DNA of 64,000 nt from Novosphingobium sp. (lineage in GTDB: Bacteria; Pseudomonadota; Alphaproteobacteria; Sphingomonadales; Sphingomonadaceae). Of this stretch, positions 18,554 to 26,906 are shown piece after piece. Every line of letters begins with the position of its first letter. The first letter of the stretch is position 1. The notes below the pieces were generated by a model that ran no database searches, was not told the origin of the DNA, and saw only the letters and a list, made by a program, of their open reading frames with translations. The stretch covers positions 1 through 64,000 of the forward strand of contig JAPLPG010000235.1 of assembly GCA_026400375.1 (NCBI GenBank). Reading direction: 5' to 3'. The translations under genes and the position numbers were made by a program.

Positions 18554-18586
18554 GGCCTGCGACGGCAGGGGGAACCGCCGCAGGCC
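18554..18586 (-). other. Hairpin between capsid and adaptor genes
   Basis: GGCCTGCG (18554-18561) pairs perfectly with CGCAGGCC (18579-18586) across a 17-base loop. On the transcribed strand it is followed by a C/T-rich run, not by clean T residues, so it looks more like an RNA-stabilising or attenuating hairpin than a full terminator. It may set the ratio of capsid to connector transcripts. Confidence 0.45.
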
Positions 18587-18637
18587 AGCCGGATGCACGA
18601 TCACGCGCATCCGGCCGTCAGCATCAGGCAGGCCGCA

Positions 18638-19795
18638 TCAGGCCGCGATACGCAGCAGCTTGATCGCGTCGCTGTCCATCACCTGCCCACCCACGCGGCG
18701 TGTGGCATAGAACTGGACGTAGGGCTTGTTGGTGTAGGGATCGCGCAGGATCGTGGTCTGCTGGCGCTCTGCAATCAGATACCCCGCGCGGAAGTTGCCG
18801 AATGCAATCGGAAAGGCCCCTGCGGCAACGTCGGGCATGTTGGCAGCCTCGATCACCGGATAGCCCAGCAGCCGGTCGGGCTGCCCCTCGATCAGGCCCG
18901 GCTGCCACAGGAACGCGCCGTCCGCTGTCTTGAGCTTGCGGATGACCGCGAGCGTGGCCGAATTCATCACCCACGTCGCGCCCTGGCGCAGCGAGGCCTT
19001 CAGCTGGAACACCAGGTCGATCAGCTTTGCTTCGGGCGATGCGTCGAACCCGGTCGCGTTGCCCGATCCGATGAACTGCAGCGAACCGAACGCGCGGGCG
19101 GCGTCCGCAGCGGTGCTGGTCGGCGCCGCCAGGAACCCGCGCGGCTGGTTGGTGCCGGTGCCGTTCACGAACGCGGCCCCTTCGGCGCGGGCAAACTCGG
19201 TGGCGATCTCGTTGGCCAGCCAGCCTTCCACGTCGAATGCCGCATCGTCCAGCATTGCCTGCGTCGCCGAAGGGTTGGCATAGAGTTCACCCGATGGCGG
19301 CACGATCTCGGCCAGCTTCGGGCTTGCCGTTTCCGGCCGCGCACCGGTTTCGCTGACCCAGCCCGAAGCGGCGCCACCGGTCGAAATCAGGCGGCGGAAG
19401 CCCGAACTGCCCGTGCGCACCACGCTGGCCACGCTGCGGATCGGGCTGATCTCCACCAGGCGGCGCGCAATCATCGCGTCGATCTGCTGGGGAATGGCAA
19501 AGCCGCCATCGGCCGCCACGGTGCTGGAAAGCGCCTTCAGTTCGGTCTCGCGGCCGGTTCGCACATAACCGTCGATGAAACCGGCAAGGTCTGCGCCTGC
19601 CGTGCTTGCGCCGCCCAGCAGCGGACGCGCCGCCGCACGCCCAAAGGCCGTCTGGGCCTTTTCGATGCGACCCTTCACTTCTTCCACTTCGCTGCGCAGC
19701 GCAGCAATCGCGGCGTCATGGGCTTCCTGCCGTTCGACGATGTCGAACGATCCGGTCAGCGCATCCGCCTTGGTCTCGATGTCCAGATTTTCCAT
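18638..19795 (-). CDS. GTA major capsid protein, HK97 fold (gp5-like)
   Basis: A 385-residue protein. Residues about 1-75 form the coiled, charged delta-domain-like part (EAHDAAIAALRSEVEEVKGR) removed on maturation; the mature part starts around the SSTVAADGGFAIP region and shows the family patterns SGWVSETGARPETASP and FGNFRAGYLIAERQ. ATG 19795 has AAAGGACG upstream. It follows the protease by 92 bases. Length matches phage HK97 capsid proteins. Confidence 0.93.
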   Translation of the reverse strand: MENLDIETKADALTGSFDIVERQEAHDAAIAALRSEVEEVKGRIEKAQTAFGRAAARPLLGGASTAGADLAGFIDGYVRTGRETELKALSSTVAADGGFAIPQQIDAMIARRLVEISPIRSVASVVRTGSSGFRRLISTGGAASGWVSETGARPETASPKLAEIVPPSGELYANPSATQAMLDDAAFDVEGWLANEIATEFARAEGAAFVNGTGTNQPRGFLAAPTSTAADAARAFGSLQFIGSGNATGFDASPEAKLIDLVFQLKASLRQGATWVMNSATLAVIRKLKTADGAFLWQPGLIEGQPDRLLGYPVIEAANMPDVAAGAFPIAFGNFRAGYLIAERQQTTILRDPYTNKPYVQFYATRRVGGQVMDSDAIKLLRIAA

Positions 19796-19887
19796 GTGGC
19801 TAAACGTCCTTTCTGCATGAAACAGGTCGCCGCAACGGTCGGCCTGAGGGGGACTTCGGTTGTCTTGAAAAGGGCAAGGGGCTTGGT

Positions 19888-20319
19888 TCAGGCCTCGGCC
19901 TGCACGACCTCTTCCACGTAATGGACGCGCGCCAATGGCTGCATCGGCCGGGTCACCAGGCTCACCTCGATGATCTCCAGATCATTCAGTTCGCGCCCAC
20001 CGGGCAGGGCGCGGCCCTGCAGCACGCGGTAGCCGAACGAAAGCCCGTCCACCGCTCCTGCCTTCAGCGCCTTTGCCGCAGCGGAATCGGTCGCGTCGAC
20101 CCGCGCCACCACGCGCAAACCGCGCTCGTCCTCACCGGCACTTTCGATCCAGCCGATCTGCTGGTCGGGCCGGTGTTGCCACAGCAGCGGCAAGCGCAGC
20201 CCCTCGGCCAGCCGCCGCGCAAGACTGCCGGTGAACGCGCCGGGCATGATGGTATCCCCGCCGCTGTCGCGCTTGCGGAACACCGCTGCATATCCGGCAA
20301 ACCTGATCGGCGCCTTCAT
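19888..20319 (-). CDS. GTA prohead protease (gp4-like, HK97 family)
   Basis: A 143-residue serine protease that matures the capsid. The motif FAGYAAVFRKRDSGGDTIMPGAF opens the fold; the catalytic histidine is in LLWQHRPDQQIGW and the catalytic serine in VDGLSFGYRV. ATG 20319 overlaps the upstream small gene as ATGA. Confidence 0.92.
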   Translation of the reverse strand: MKAPIRFAGYAAVFRKRDSGGDTIMPGAFTGSLARRLAEGLRLPLLWQHRPDQQIGWIESAGEDERGLRVVARVDATDSAAAKALKAGAVDGLSFGYRVLQGRALPGGRELNDLEIIEVSLVTRPMQPLARVHYVEEVVQAEA

Positions 20320-20624
20320 CGCACCAGCTCCGCCGATCCCAGCCGCACCGCAATGGCAAACAGCAGCAGCGCCAGCACCGCCCGCACCACCCAGCCGATT
20401 GCCGCCTTCCACGCGCTCGCCTTGGCGTCGCGCCAGGCACCCAGCAGCTGGCGCAGTTCCGCCAGATCGCTGTGCGCATCATCGTCGCCAAGGCCCATGC
20501 GGTTCAGGGCCCGCCCCGCGCCGATGTCGGATGCTTCCTCCACGATCGCCCGCAAGGTCACCAGGTCGGTGCCCTCGTCACCGGCTTGCGCAATCAGCCG
20601 CGCCAGCATGTCCTCGCGGGTCAT
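20316..20624 (-). CDS. DUF6127-like small membrane protein in the GTA gp3.5 slot
   Basis: A 102-residue protein with a charged helical N-terminal part (MTREDMLARLIAQAGDEG) and one strong hydrophobic segment near the end (about residues 80-97, VVRAVLALLLFAIAVRLG). It overlaps portal and protease genes by four bases each, so it is a cluster member; RcGTA has a small gene (g3.5) at the same place. A membrane anchor is unusual among head proteins. It could anchor assembly at the membrane or act in release; function unknown. Confidence 0.7.
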   Translation of the reverse strand: MTREDMLARLIAQAGDEGTDLVTLRAIVEEASDIGAGRALNRMGLGDDDAHSDLAELRQLLGAWRDAKASAWKAAIGWVVRAVLALLLFAIAVRLGSAELVR

Positions 20625-21784
20625 GCCTGCACCTGATCAAGGCCCAGCAGGCCGCGCTTCTCGTCGGAAGACAGGAAATCGGCCGCCGCTACTTGCGCCC
20701 ACAACCGCTCCCGGTCCTCGGCCAGTGCAGGCACTCCGTCCAAGTCGACCGCCAGCTTCGCCCCGGCAAACCAAGGCTCCAGTCCCTCGGCCAGCGCGTT
20801 CAGGATCTTGCCCGCCACCGGCAGCAGCGTCAGCCGCCACAGTGCCCGGTTGGCCTCGCGGTAATTGGCATACGTGTTATCGCCCGGAATCCCCAGCAAC
20901 ATCGGCGGCACCCCGAAGGCCAGTGCAATGTCTCGCGCTGCGGCCGATTTCAGCGTGGCAAAGTCCATGTCCGCAGGCGTCAACGCCAGTGCTTGCCAGC
21001 GCAAGCCACCCTCCAGCAGCATCGGCCGCCCGGCATTGCCCATCCCCGAATAGGCGGTGGTCAGTTCCGCCTTGATCCGCTCGAACTGCTCGGTCGTCAG
21101 CGCCGCTCCCGGATCGCCCGGATCATAGACCAGCGCACCCGATGGCCGCGCCGCATTCTCCAGCAGCGATCGGTTCCACCGCGCGGCAGCATTGTGGATC
21201 GCCACGGCTTCTTCCGCCGCTTCCAGGCAACCCGCACCGTAATGATCGTCCACCGGGTGAAAGTGCTTCACGTGGATCAGGTTCGGCCGCCCGAAATCGT
21301 CCACCGCCTCGATCCGCATCGCTTTCTCGCCCACCTTGTAGGCAAAGGCGGCGGGCCAGCCCCCGGCGTCGGGGATCACCGTCACTCGCTCGGGTCGCAG
21401 CGCAAACAGCTCCACCGGCACGCCATCGGCATCGCGCAGCACCTGCACGTACCCATTGCCATGCAGCATCAGGTGCGCCGCCAGCGTCTCCAGCAGCGGC
21501 TGCCCGGCACTCGTCTCGCTGGCCAGCGCCAGCAAGGCCGGGTCCGAAGCCTTGACCGGCGCCCCGCCGATGCCCTCGGCCACCAGCCGCACCGCGCGCT
21601 GCGCCACCGGGTTGCGCAAGTACGCCTCCCGGATCGCCACAGGATAGTTGATCGGCCCGCGCACAGGCTCTCCGCGCCAGTCCGATGCGGCAATCCATGG
21701 CGAAACGAAGCTGCGCCCCAGCGGCGCACGCGGCGTCACCACCTCGCCCTTGAAGGCAGCGGCAAGCGATTGAAAGAACGACAT
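20621..21784 (-). CDS. GTA portal protein (gp3-like, HK97 family)
   Basis: A 387-residue portal. Family features include VAIREAYLRNPVAQRAVRLVAEG, HLMLHGNGYVQVLRD, and the FGVPPMLLGIPGDNTYANY motif shared by HK97-type portals. It forms the ring at the packaging vertex. ATG 21784 has AAAGGGA upstream. A 94-base gap with a G-rich hairpin repeat separates it from the terminase gene. Confidence 0.93.
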   Translation of the reverse strand: MSFFQSLAAAFKGEVVTPRAPLGRSFVSPWIAASDWRGEPVRGPINYPVAIREAYLRNPVAQRAVRLVAEGIGGAPVKASDPALLALASETSAGQPLLETLAAHLMLHGNGYVQVLRDADGVPVELFALRPERVTVIPDAGGWPAAFAYKVGEKAMRIEAVDDFGRPNLIHVKHFHPVDDHYGAGCLEAAEEAVAIHNAAARWNRSLLENAARPSGALVYDPGDPGAALTTEQFERIKAELTTAYSGMGNAGRPMLLEGGLRWQALALTPADMDFATLKSAAARDIALAFGVPPMLLGIPGDNTYANYREANRALWRLTLLPVAGKILNALAEGLEPWFAGAKLAVDLDGVPALAEDRERLWAQVAAADFLSSDEKRGLLGLDQVQA

Positions 21785-21814
21785 GATGTCCCTTTCGTGA
21801 TGTCATTTGAAAAT

Positions 21815-21850
21815 TCTCCCCTCCCGTGAGGGAGGGGCCGGGGGAGGGTG
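21815..21850. repeat. G/C-rich sphingomonad-type hairpin repeat between terL and portal
   Basis: CCCCTCCC (21818-21825), GTGA loop, GGGAGGGG (21830-21837), then CCGGGGGAGGG. The same base style (CTCCCC...GGGGCCGGGGG) recurs between ubiB and ubiE, which points to a dispersed intergenic repeat that has landed inside the GTA operon. Confidence 0.6.
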
Positions 21851-21878
21851 TTCGACCTTTGCCGTTCACCCACTCCCT

Positions 21879-23201
21879 TCAATCAAACCAGATGCGCGGT
21901 TCCGCCTGTTGCCCCAGCATCAGCTCGGTCATCGCCCAGACGCAGGCATCGGCCCGGTCGGGGGATCGCCCCGGCCCCTGGTATTCGCCGCCCGGCATCA
22001 GGCCGCACAACTCGTCCTCCAGCTTGGGGAACATCCCCGCATGGCGCACGCGCCCTGCTTCATAGAGCGCCGCCACCGGCTCGGCCCGCGCCGTCTTGCC
22101 GCGGCTCGCATGGACCAGGCGCACAGGCAGCGTCGCTTCGGCCGCGCGCAACACCGCGCCGACCATCTCGCCTCCCTGATTGGCCTCGGCCACGACCCGG
22201 TCGGCTGACCAGGCGCGGGCGGCATTTGCAACGGCGCGGGCCCATTGCTCGGGGCTGGCCTGTTCCACCGAACAGTCGGCCAGCATCCGTGCAATGCGGT
22301 CATCCCCGATCCCGCACACCACGATCCCGCAGGCATCGCCATGGGCGCTGGCCGGCGGATCGACCCCCACCACCACGCGGGTGCAAGGCGGTGCGGTTTC
22401 CTCGCGCGCCCCTTCGATCAGGCTGCGGCTCCACAGGGCGCCGGCCAGATCCTCGATCATCTCGCCCAGCAGTTCCTGCCGGCCCAGCGTGGTCCCGCCA
22501 AAATTGCGGCGCATCGCCTGCACGAACCGCTCCGGCAGGTTGCGGGCATTGTCGAACGTGCTGCCGCGCGTCACCACCACGTCATCGCCTTCGCCGATCA
22601 CCCGCGTCACCAGCGGCACCGGGCGCGGCGTCGTGGTGGCGACCAGCTTCGGATCGTCGCCCAGGCGCAGCCCCATCAGCAGGTTGTCCCACATCGCCGT
22701 CGCGCGGTTGGAACTGTTGTCCCACTTGGCGATCTCGTCGCACCAGGCGTGGCTGTGCTGCGGCCCGCGCAGGCTTTCAGGCTCGCCTGCCGAATAGAGA
22801 TAGGCCTGCGCTCCGTTGGGCCACACCAGCCGCCGGACCGAACTTGCAAACGTCGGCCGCATCCACGGCGCCCCGATCGACAGCAGCCCGCTTTCGCCTT
22901 CCACCATCACGCTGCGCGCCTCGTGCAGCGATGCCCCCACCAGCGCGATGCGCGCATCGGGGTCGCTTTCGGCTACCTTGCGCACCCATTCGGCCCCCAG
23001 CCGGGTCTTGCCAAACCCGCGCCCGGCCATGACCAGCCACACGCGCCAGTCTCCCGGCGGCGCCTGCTGGCTCTCACGCCCCCAGACCTTCCAGTCATAG
23101 GGCCAAAGTGCGATCTCCTCTTCGGGAATGCGCTTCATCAGCGCTGCAATCTGCTCGTCGCTCGCCTCTGCCAGCCAGTTCAGGAAGCCATCACTCACCA
23201 C
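21879..23201 (-). CDS. GTA terminase large subunit (gp2-like)
   Basis: A 440-residue DNA-packaging ATPase and nuclease. Walker A AGRGFGKT is at residues 59-66; SHAWCDE carries the Walker-B-like acidic pair; the nuclease half includes VVVGVDPPASAHGDACGI and SPDRADACVWAM with the acidic metal ligands. The start is one of two adjacent GTG codons (23201 or 23198), inside the terS end; AAGG lies six bases before the first. In GTAs this enzyme packages host DNA by headful. Confidence 0.93.
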   Translation of the reverse strand: MVSDGFLNWLAEASDEQIAALMKRIPEEEIALWPYDWKVWGRESQQAPPGDWRVWLVMAGRGFGKTRLGAEWVRKVAESDPDARIALVGASLHEARSVMVEGESGLLSIGAPWMRPTFASSVRRLVWPNGAQAYLYSAGEPESLRGPQHSHAWCDEIAKWDNSSNRATAMWDNLLMGLRLGDDPKLVATTTPRPVPLVTRVIGEGDDVVVTRGSTFDNARNLPERFVQAMRRNFGGTTLGRQELLGEMIEDLAGALWSRSLIEGAREETAPPCTRVVVGVDPPASAHGDACGIVVCGIGDDRIARMLADCSVEQASPEQWARAVANAARAWSADRVVAEANQGGEMVGAVLRAAEATLPVRLVHASRGKTARAEPVAALYEAGRVRHAGMFPKLEDELCGLMPGGEYQGPGRSPDRADACVWAMTELMLGQQAEPRIWFD

Positions 23202-23673
23202 AAGCGGCCTTGCGGCTCGCCAGCACTTCGTCGCGCATATCCAGCAGCCGCTTGTGCAGCGATGCGCGCACCTCTTCGACATCGGCATTGTCGCGGATCG
23301 CCCGCTCCTTCGCCACCGTTTCGCGGTGCTGCGAAAGCAGCCGCAGCGCGGTTGCATTGTCGAACTTGGCGTCGCCATCCTTGGGCTCGCCAAAGCGCAG
23401 ACGGTGCAGCACTTCCATTTCCAGCAGGTCGTATCCTTCGCACAGGGCCCCCCGCCACTGCGCGGCAAAGGTGTGCTCGGTGCGCTTCACCTTGTAGGCG
23501 TGGCTGGGATCGATCTTCGCCTTGCGCGCCGCGGCGCTCACGTTCGAAGTCTCGGCCAGGGCCGCCAGGAAGTGCTTGCGCCAATGGCGGTTGTTCGGCT
23601 TGCCTGATGTCCTGTGCGCAGCAGAAATCCGCGTCCGGCGCGTGCCGGACGTGGACGGAGTCGATCCGGCCAT
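23191..23673 (-). CDS. GTA terminase small subunit (gp1-like)
   Basis: A 160-residue protein. A basic N-terminal tail (residues 1-32) leads into a helix-turn-helix (FLAALAETSNVSAAARKAKI, then PSHAYKVKRTE) typical of small terminases, followed by a helical region rich in Arg and Glu. ATG 23673 has AAGGA ten bases upstream; a TTG 36 bases earlier is a weaker alternative. It is the first gene of the GTA operon, about 93 bases after the predicted transcription start. Confidence 0.85.
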   Translation of the reverse strand: MAGSTPSTSGTRRTRISAAHRTSGKPNNRHWRKHFLAALAETSNVSAAARKAKIDPSHAYKVKRTEHTFAAQWRGALCEGYDLLEMEVLHRLRFGEPKDGDAKFDNATALRLLSQHRETVAKERAIRDNADVEEVRASLHKRLLDMRDEVLASRKAACGE

Positions 23674-23764
23674 GCGTGCCCATCCTTGGTTGTGAGGTGT
23701 ATCTGTCAAAAGGCACTTCGCGGCCCGGCTCCCCTCCTGCGGGAGCGACTCGGTCTTTCGCGAT

Positions 23765-23801
23765 GTTCTTGTTATGTACCGAATGAGCGTGACGATGTCA
23801 A
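23765..23801 (-). promoter_or_regulatory. GTA operon promoter overlapped by a LexA-like box
   Basis: On the minus strand, TTGACA (23801-23796), a 17-base spacer and TACATA (23778-23773) make a near-perfect sigma70 promoter reading toward terS. On the plus strand GTTC-N7-GTAC (23765-23779, GTTCTTGTTATGTAC) is one base away from the alphaproteobacterial LexA consensus GTTC-N7-GTTC and covers the -10 and start site. The divergent gene at 23893 is the only other possible target, but the promoter points away from it. Confidence 0.6.
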
Positions 23802-23892
23802 CCTAAAAGTGCCAATATGGTTCGCGGCAATTGTGCTGGCAGAATTGTGCGTGCTCGCTTAATGCCGCGCTGCAACAACGATCAGGTGTCTG

Positions 23893-24534
23893 ATGCTCCG
23901 CCGCCTCTACGAATGGACCATGGCCAAGGCCGCGCACCCCCATGCCGAATGGTGGCTGGCGCTGTTCGCGTTCATGGAAGCGAGCTTCTTCCCCATCCCG
24001 CCGCACCCGCTGCTCGGGCTGATGTGCCTGGCCGAACCCCGCAAGGCCGTGCGCTTTGCCGCCATCGCTACGGTTGCATCGGTCATCGGCGGCATGCTCG
24101 GCTATGCCATCGGCTATGGCCTCTACGATACTGTCGGCACCCAGATCCTCGCCGCGCTCGGTCTTTCGGAAAGCTTCCCCAAGGCCGCGTGTTACTTGCG
24201 CGAATACGGGGTAGAGATCATCATGCTCAAGGGCGCCACGCCCATCCCGTTCAAGCTGCTGACGATCACCGCAGGCTTCATCCAGATGCCGCTGGTGCCA
24301 TTCATCCTCGCCAGCGTGGTCAGCCGCTCGATCAGCTTCATGATCGTGGGCGTGCTGTTCCGCCTGTTCGGCGCCCCGATCAAGCGCTTCATCGACAAGT
24401 ACCTGGGCCTTGTCACCGTGGGCTTCGTCGTCCTCGTGGTCGGCGGCTTCCTTGCCGTGACCATGCTCGGCGGCGGAGAGACTGCTGAAGCCAAGGCCAA
24501 GTGCGAACAGGCCGCGCCGGTTACGCCCGCTTGA
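23893..24534 (+). CDS. YqaA/DedA-like (VTT domain) inner-membrane protein
   Basis: A 213-residue protein with hydrophobic segments near residues 22-45, 55-80, 110-135, 140-165 and 175-195. The family core is seen in AFMEASFFPIPPHPLLG and EIIMLKGATPIPFKLLTITAG. VTT proteins include lipid scramblases and other membrane-homeostasis proteins; the exact role of the YqaA branch is unsettled. ATG 23893 is the first in-frame start after a 219-base region shared with the GTA promoter. Converges with the MipA-like gene ten bases away. Confidence 0.85.
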   Translation: MLRRLYEWTMAKAAHPHAEWWLALFAFMEASFFPIPPHPLLGLMCLAEPRKAVRFAAIATVASVIGGMLGYAIGYGLYDTVGTQILAALGLSESFPKAACYLREYGVEIIMLKGATPIPFKLLTITAGFIQMPLVPFILASVVSRSISFMIVGVLFRLFGAPIKRFIDKYLGLVTVGFVVLVVGGFLAVTMLGGGETAEAKAKCEQAAPVTPA

Positions 24535-24544
24535 TCATCCAGGC

Positions 24545-25420
24545 CTAAAGCCCGAAGCGGAAGCCATAGCCCAGCCCGACGGTGAACTGCGTGCGCTGCC
24601 CGCGTTCGCGGATCAGGGCCGAACCGGCAGGCTCGCCGCCCAACCGGTCCACCCCGGCAAACAGCGTCACCACCCGCCGCCGGTCGAGCGGCCGGATCAG
24701 GTTGGCGCCCATGCCATAGGACACGAGCCCGCCATCCGGGCGTGACACGGCAAGGCCGGTCCGCGCAGATTGTCCGGCATCCACCCCGAAATAGGTCTGC
24801 ATGAAATCGGCGCTGGCAAACGTCGCACGCGGCCCCACCGAATAGAGCACCTTGCCCGTGCGCCCGGAATAGGCCGCCTGCACATCGCCGACCACGCCCT
24901 GATGCGCGCCAAAGCCCTGCCGCACCTCGGCCCGCGCGCGCCACTGCTTCTTCGCACCAAAGCGTTTTTCGACAAAGCCGCCGGCCTCGCCACCCACGCC
25001 GATATCGCCCATGCCGATCAGCGCATCGCTGCCCCCGGCGATCTGGAAGGGCGATCCGCCGTTGCTTTCATTGCGGCCAAAGCGCAGCTTCACCAGCGGC
25101 CCGGCTTTCCAGCCATCGGCATTCACCGCGTTCCAGCCCAGCCCATCGGGCACGGACAGGAACAGCGTGTCCTTGTAGTTCACGCGCAAGTCCGGGAAGA
25201 TCGACAGCGCGGTGTCCTTCGATCCCTGCCACGCCATCCCGAACACCGGCGCCACGCCCACGGTCATCGTCCAGCCCTGCGGCTGCATCGGCGGCCCGGC
25301 TGGCCGGGCGCCGGTCGCGGCAGGTGCGCCTGCTGGCAGGGCAGGCGCCACTTGCGCCAGCACCGGATGCGCGGTGGCCAATGCCAGCATCGGCCCAATC
25401 GCTGCCCGAACCAACCGCAT
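24545..25420 (-). CDS. MipA/OmpV family outer-membrane protein
   Basis: A 291-residue protein with a signal peptide ending about VLAQ (residue 21) and a proline/alanine-rich segment, then MTVGVAPVFGMAWQGSKDTALSI-type opening strands, LSVPDGLGWNAVN, and the aromatic C-terminal residues GYGFRFGL of an outer-membrane barrel. MipA proteins are tied to scaffold or porin-like functions; the role here is not known. ATG 25420 has AGGGAG upstream; upstream in-frame sequence is not credible as coding. Confidence 0.85.
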   Translation of the reverse strand: MRLVRAAIGPMLALATAHPVLAQVAPALPAGAPAATGARPAGPPMQPQGWTMTVGVAPVFGMAWQGSKDTALSIFPDLRVNYKDTLFLSVPDGLGWNAVNADGWKAGPLVKLRFGRNESNGGSPFQIAGGSDALIGMGDIGVGGEAGGFVEKRFGAKKQWRARAEVRQGFGAHQGVVGDVQAAYSGRTGKVLYSVGPRATFASADFMQTYFGVDAGQSARTGLAVSRPDGGLVSYGMGANLIRPLDRRRVVTLFAGVDRLGGEPAGSALIRERGQRTQFTVGLGYGFRFGL

Positions 25421-25577
25421 GCTTATTCTCCCTGATGTCAGTAACGACGTGAAGCGCGCTATGCACCCGTCCGCCTGAACCGGGCTTTTCGCCCCTGTAT
25501 CGAAACGTGGCCGCATGGAGTGATCGGCCATGACCTGCCCCTTGCGCCACGCCGCCGGGCGGGCAATCGTTGCGGCT

Positions 25578-26198
25578 ATGCTCACGCTCTATCATTGTCA
25601 CAACGCCCGTTCCTTCCGCGCGCTCTGGGCGCTGGAGGAAATGGGCCTGCCCTATGCGCTCCACGTCCTGCCGTTCCCCCCGCGCAAACGGCACGAAGGC
25701 ATGCACGATCTGAACCCGCTCGGCACGATTCCGGTCCTGTTCGATGATGATGTGCGGATGACCGAAAGCGTCGCCATCCCGCACTACCTCGCCACGAAAT
25801 ACGGACCCACCGATCTCGCCGTTGCCCCGCACGAGCCAGCCTACGCCGACTATCTCAACTTCCTCGTCATGGGCGAGGCGACGCTGACGTTCCCGCAGAC
25901 CATTCACTTGCGCTACGCCGTCTTCGCCCGGCCCGAAGATCGCCGCCCGGAAATCGCCCGCGATTATGCCGAATGGTTCGGCTCGCGCCTGCGCAATGCC
26001 GAATCCCTGCTCGGCACGGAGTTTGCCGCCGCCGATCGCTTCACCATGGCTGATATCTCGGTAGGCTACGCGCTGATGCTGGCCCTTTCGGTCGGCCTTG
26101 AGGAGTTCGTGTCAGACCCGATGCGCGCCTATTTCGCCCGCCTGCAACAGCGCCCCGCCTTCCAGCGCGCGATTGCCGCCCAGGGCCGGGCCGCCTAA
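25578..26198 (+). CDS. Glutathione S-transferase family protein
   Basis: A 206-residue cytoplasmic protein. The N-terminal thioredoxin-like domain begins [20 protein letters not shown] and carries the cis-proline and glutathione-contact region [22 protein letters not shown]; the C-terminal helical domain has [12 protein letters not shown], the conserved N-capping motif. ATG 25578 is used; earlier starts add non-homologous residues. Substrate unknown. Confidence 0.9.
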   Translation: MLTLYHCHNARSFRALWALEEMGLPYALHVLPFPPRKRHEGMHDLNPLGTIPVLFDDDVRMTESVAIPHYLATKYGPTDLAVAPHEPAYADYLNFLVMGEATLTFPQTIHLRYAVFARPEDRRPEIARDYAEWFGSRLRNAESLLGTEFAAADRFTMADISVGYALMLALSVGLEEFVSDPMRAYFARLQQRPAFQRAIAAQGRAA

Positions 26199-26206
26199 GC
26201 AGGCCC

Positions 26207-26770
26207 ATGACCCTCATCGCCTTCAACAAGCCTTTCGGCGTCCTGTGCCAGTTCACCGATGAACGCACCGGCCCCCCGCGCCCCACGCTCGCGGCGTTCA
26301 TCGACCGCCCGGGCGTCTACCCGGCGGGCAGGCTCGACCATGACAGCGAAGGCCTGTTGCTGCTCACCGATGATGGCCGTTTGCAGGCGCGCATCGCCGA
26401 TCCGCGCTTCAAGCTGGCCAAGACCTATCTGGCCCAGGTCGAAGGCATTCCCGATGAAGCCGCACTCGCCGCCTTGCGCAAGGGCGTCCGCCTGAAGGAC
26501 GGCCTGACGCTTCCGGCTGGCGCCGAAATGGTCGAAGACCCCGCCCTGTGGCCCCGCGATCCCCCGATCCGGGTGCGCAAGTCGATCCCCGACACCTGGC
26601 TGCGCCTCACCATCCGCGAAGGCCGCAACCGCCAGATCCGCCGCATGACCGCCGCCATCGGCCACCCCACGCTGCGCCTCGTCCGCTGGCAGATCGGCGA
26701 TTGGTCGCTCGAAGGCCTCGCCCCCGGCGAATGGCGCGAGGTATCGGAAGCGCCTGGAATGCCAAGGTAA
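26207..26770 (+). CDS. rluE: 23S rRNA pseudouridine synthase, RluE-like
   Basis: A 187-residue RsuA/RluE-family enzyme. The catalytic aspartate is in [14 protein letters not shown] (about residues 41-54), and the late motif [27 protein letters not shown] is complete. It lacks an N-terminal S4 domain, which is typical for RluE, the enzyme that modifies U2457 of 23S rRNA in E. coli. It lies eight bases after the GST gene and is probably co-transcribed. Confidence 0.88.
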   Translation: MTLIAFNKPFGVLCQFTDERTGPPRPTLAAFIDRPGVYPAGRLDHDSEGLLLLTDDGRLQARIADPRFKLAKTYLAQVEGIPDEAALAALRKGVRLKDGLTLPAGAEMVEDPALWPRDPPIRVRKSIPDTWLRLTIREGRNRQIRRMTAAIGHPTLRLVRWQIGDWSLEGLAPGEWREVSEAPGMPR

Positions 26771-26810
26771 ACGTCAGGCCGTCACCGCCTCCGCCAAACA
26801 GCAAACGTCA

Positions 26811-26829
26811 GCCCGGGCTTGACCCGGGC
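26811..26829 (+). terminator. Possible terminator after the pseudouridine synthase gene
   Basis: GCCCGGG and CCCGGGC (26811-26817, 26823-26829) pair around CTTGA, followed within seven bases by a T-rich run (CTTTTCTTTCTT). The sequence also resembles a common alphaproteobacterial intergenic palindrome, so it may be both. Confidence 0.45.
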
Positions 26830-26906
26830 CTAGGCTTTTCTTTCTTGCGCACCGCTATGCCGTGCCAAACCAGGCCCTCCCCGGACCCCGACCGGCACAA
26901 GAAACC

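Larger units (their letters stand above)
9624..23673 (-). mobile_element. Gene transfer agent (GTA) structural cluster, Rhodobacter-type, 18 genes
   Basis: A 14-kb block of phage head and tail genes all on the minus strand in the order terS, terL, portal, small membrane protein, protease, capsid, adaptor, 52-residue protein, DUF3168, major tail protein, gp10-like, chaperone, tape measure, gp12-like, gp13-like, peptidase, gp15-like, DUF2793. This matches the RcGTA order. There is no integrase, repressor, replication, holin or endolysin gene, most junctions overlap by 1-4 bases, and codon use looks like the host. A typical prophage would be two to three times larger. Identity as a GTA is strongly supported; activity is unknown. 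Confidence 0.88.

Noticed and set aside
9624..23673. Conventional prophage
   Set aside because: No integrase, attachment-site duplication, repressor, replication, holin or lysin gene was found, and the gene order and short tape measure match GTAs.
20231..23786. Two plus-strand open frames over 500 codons within the GTA block
   Set aside because: They lie opposite portal, terL and terS. The GTA genes have clear motifs and ribosome sites, while these frames are His/Arg/Pro-rich with no recognisable fold.
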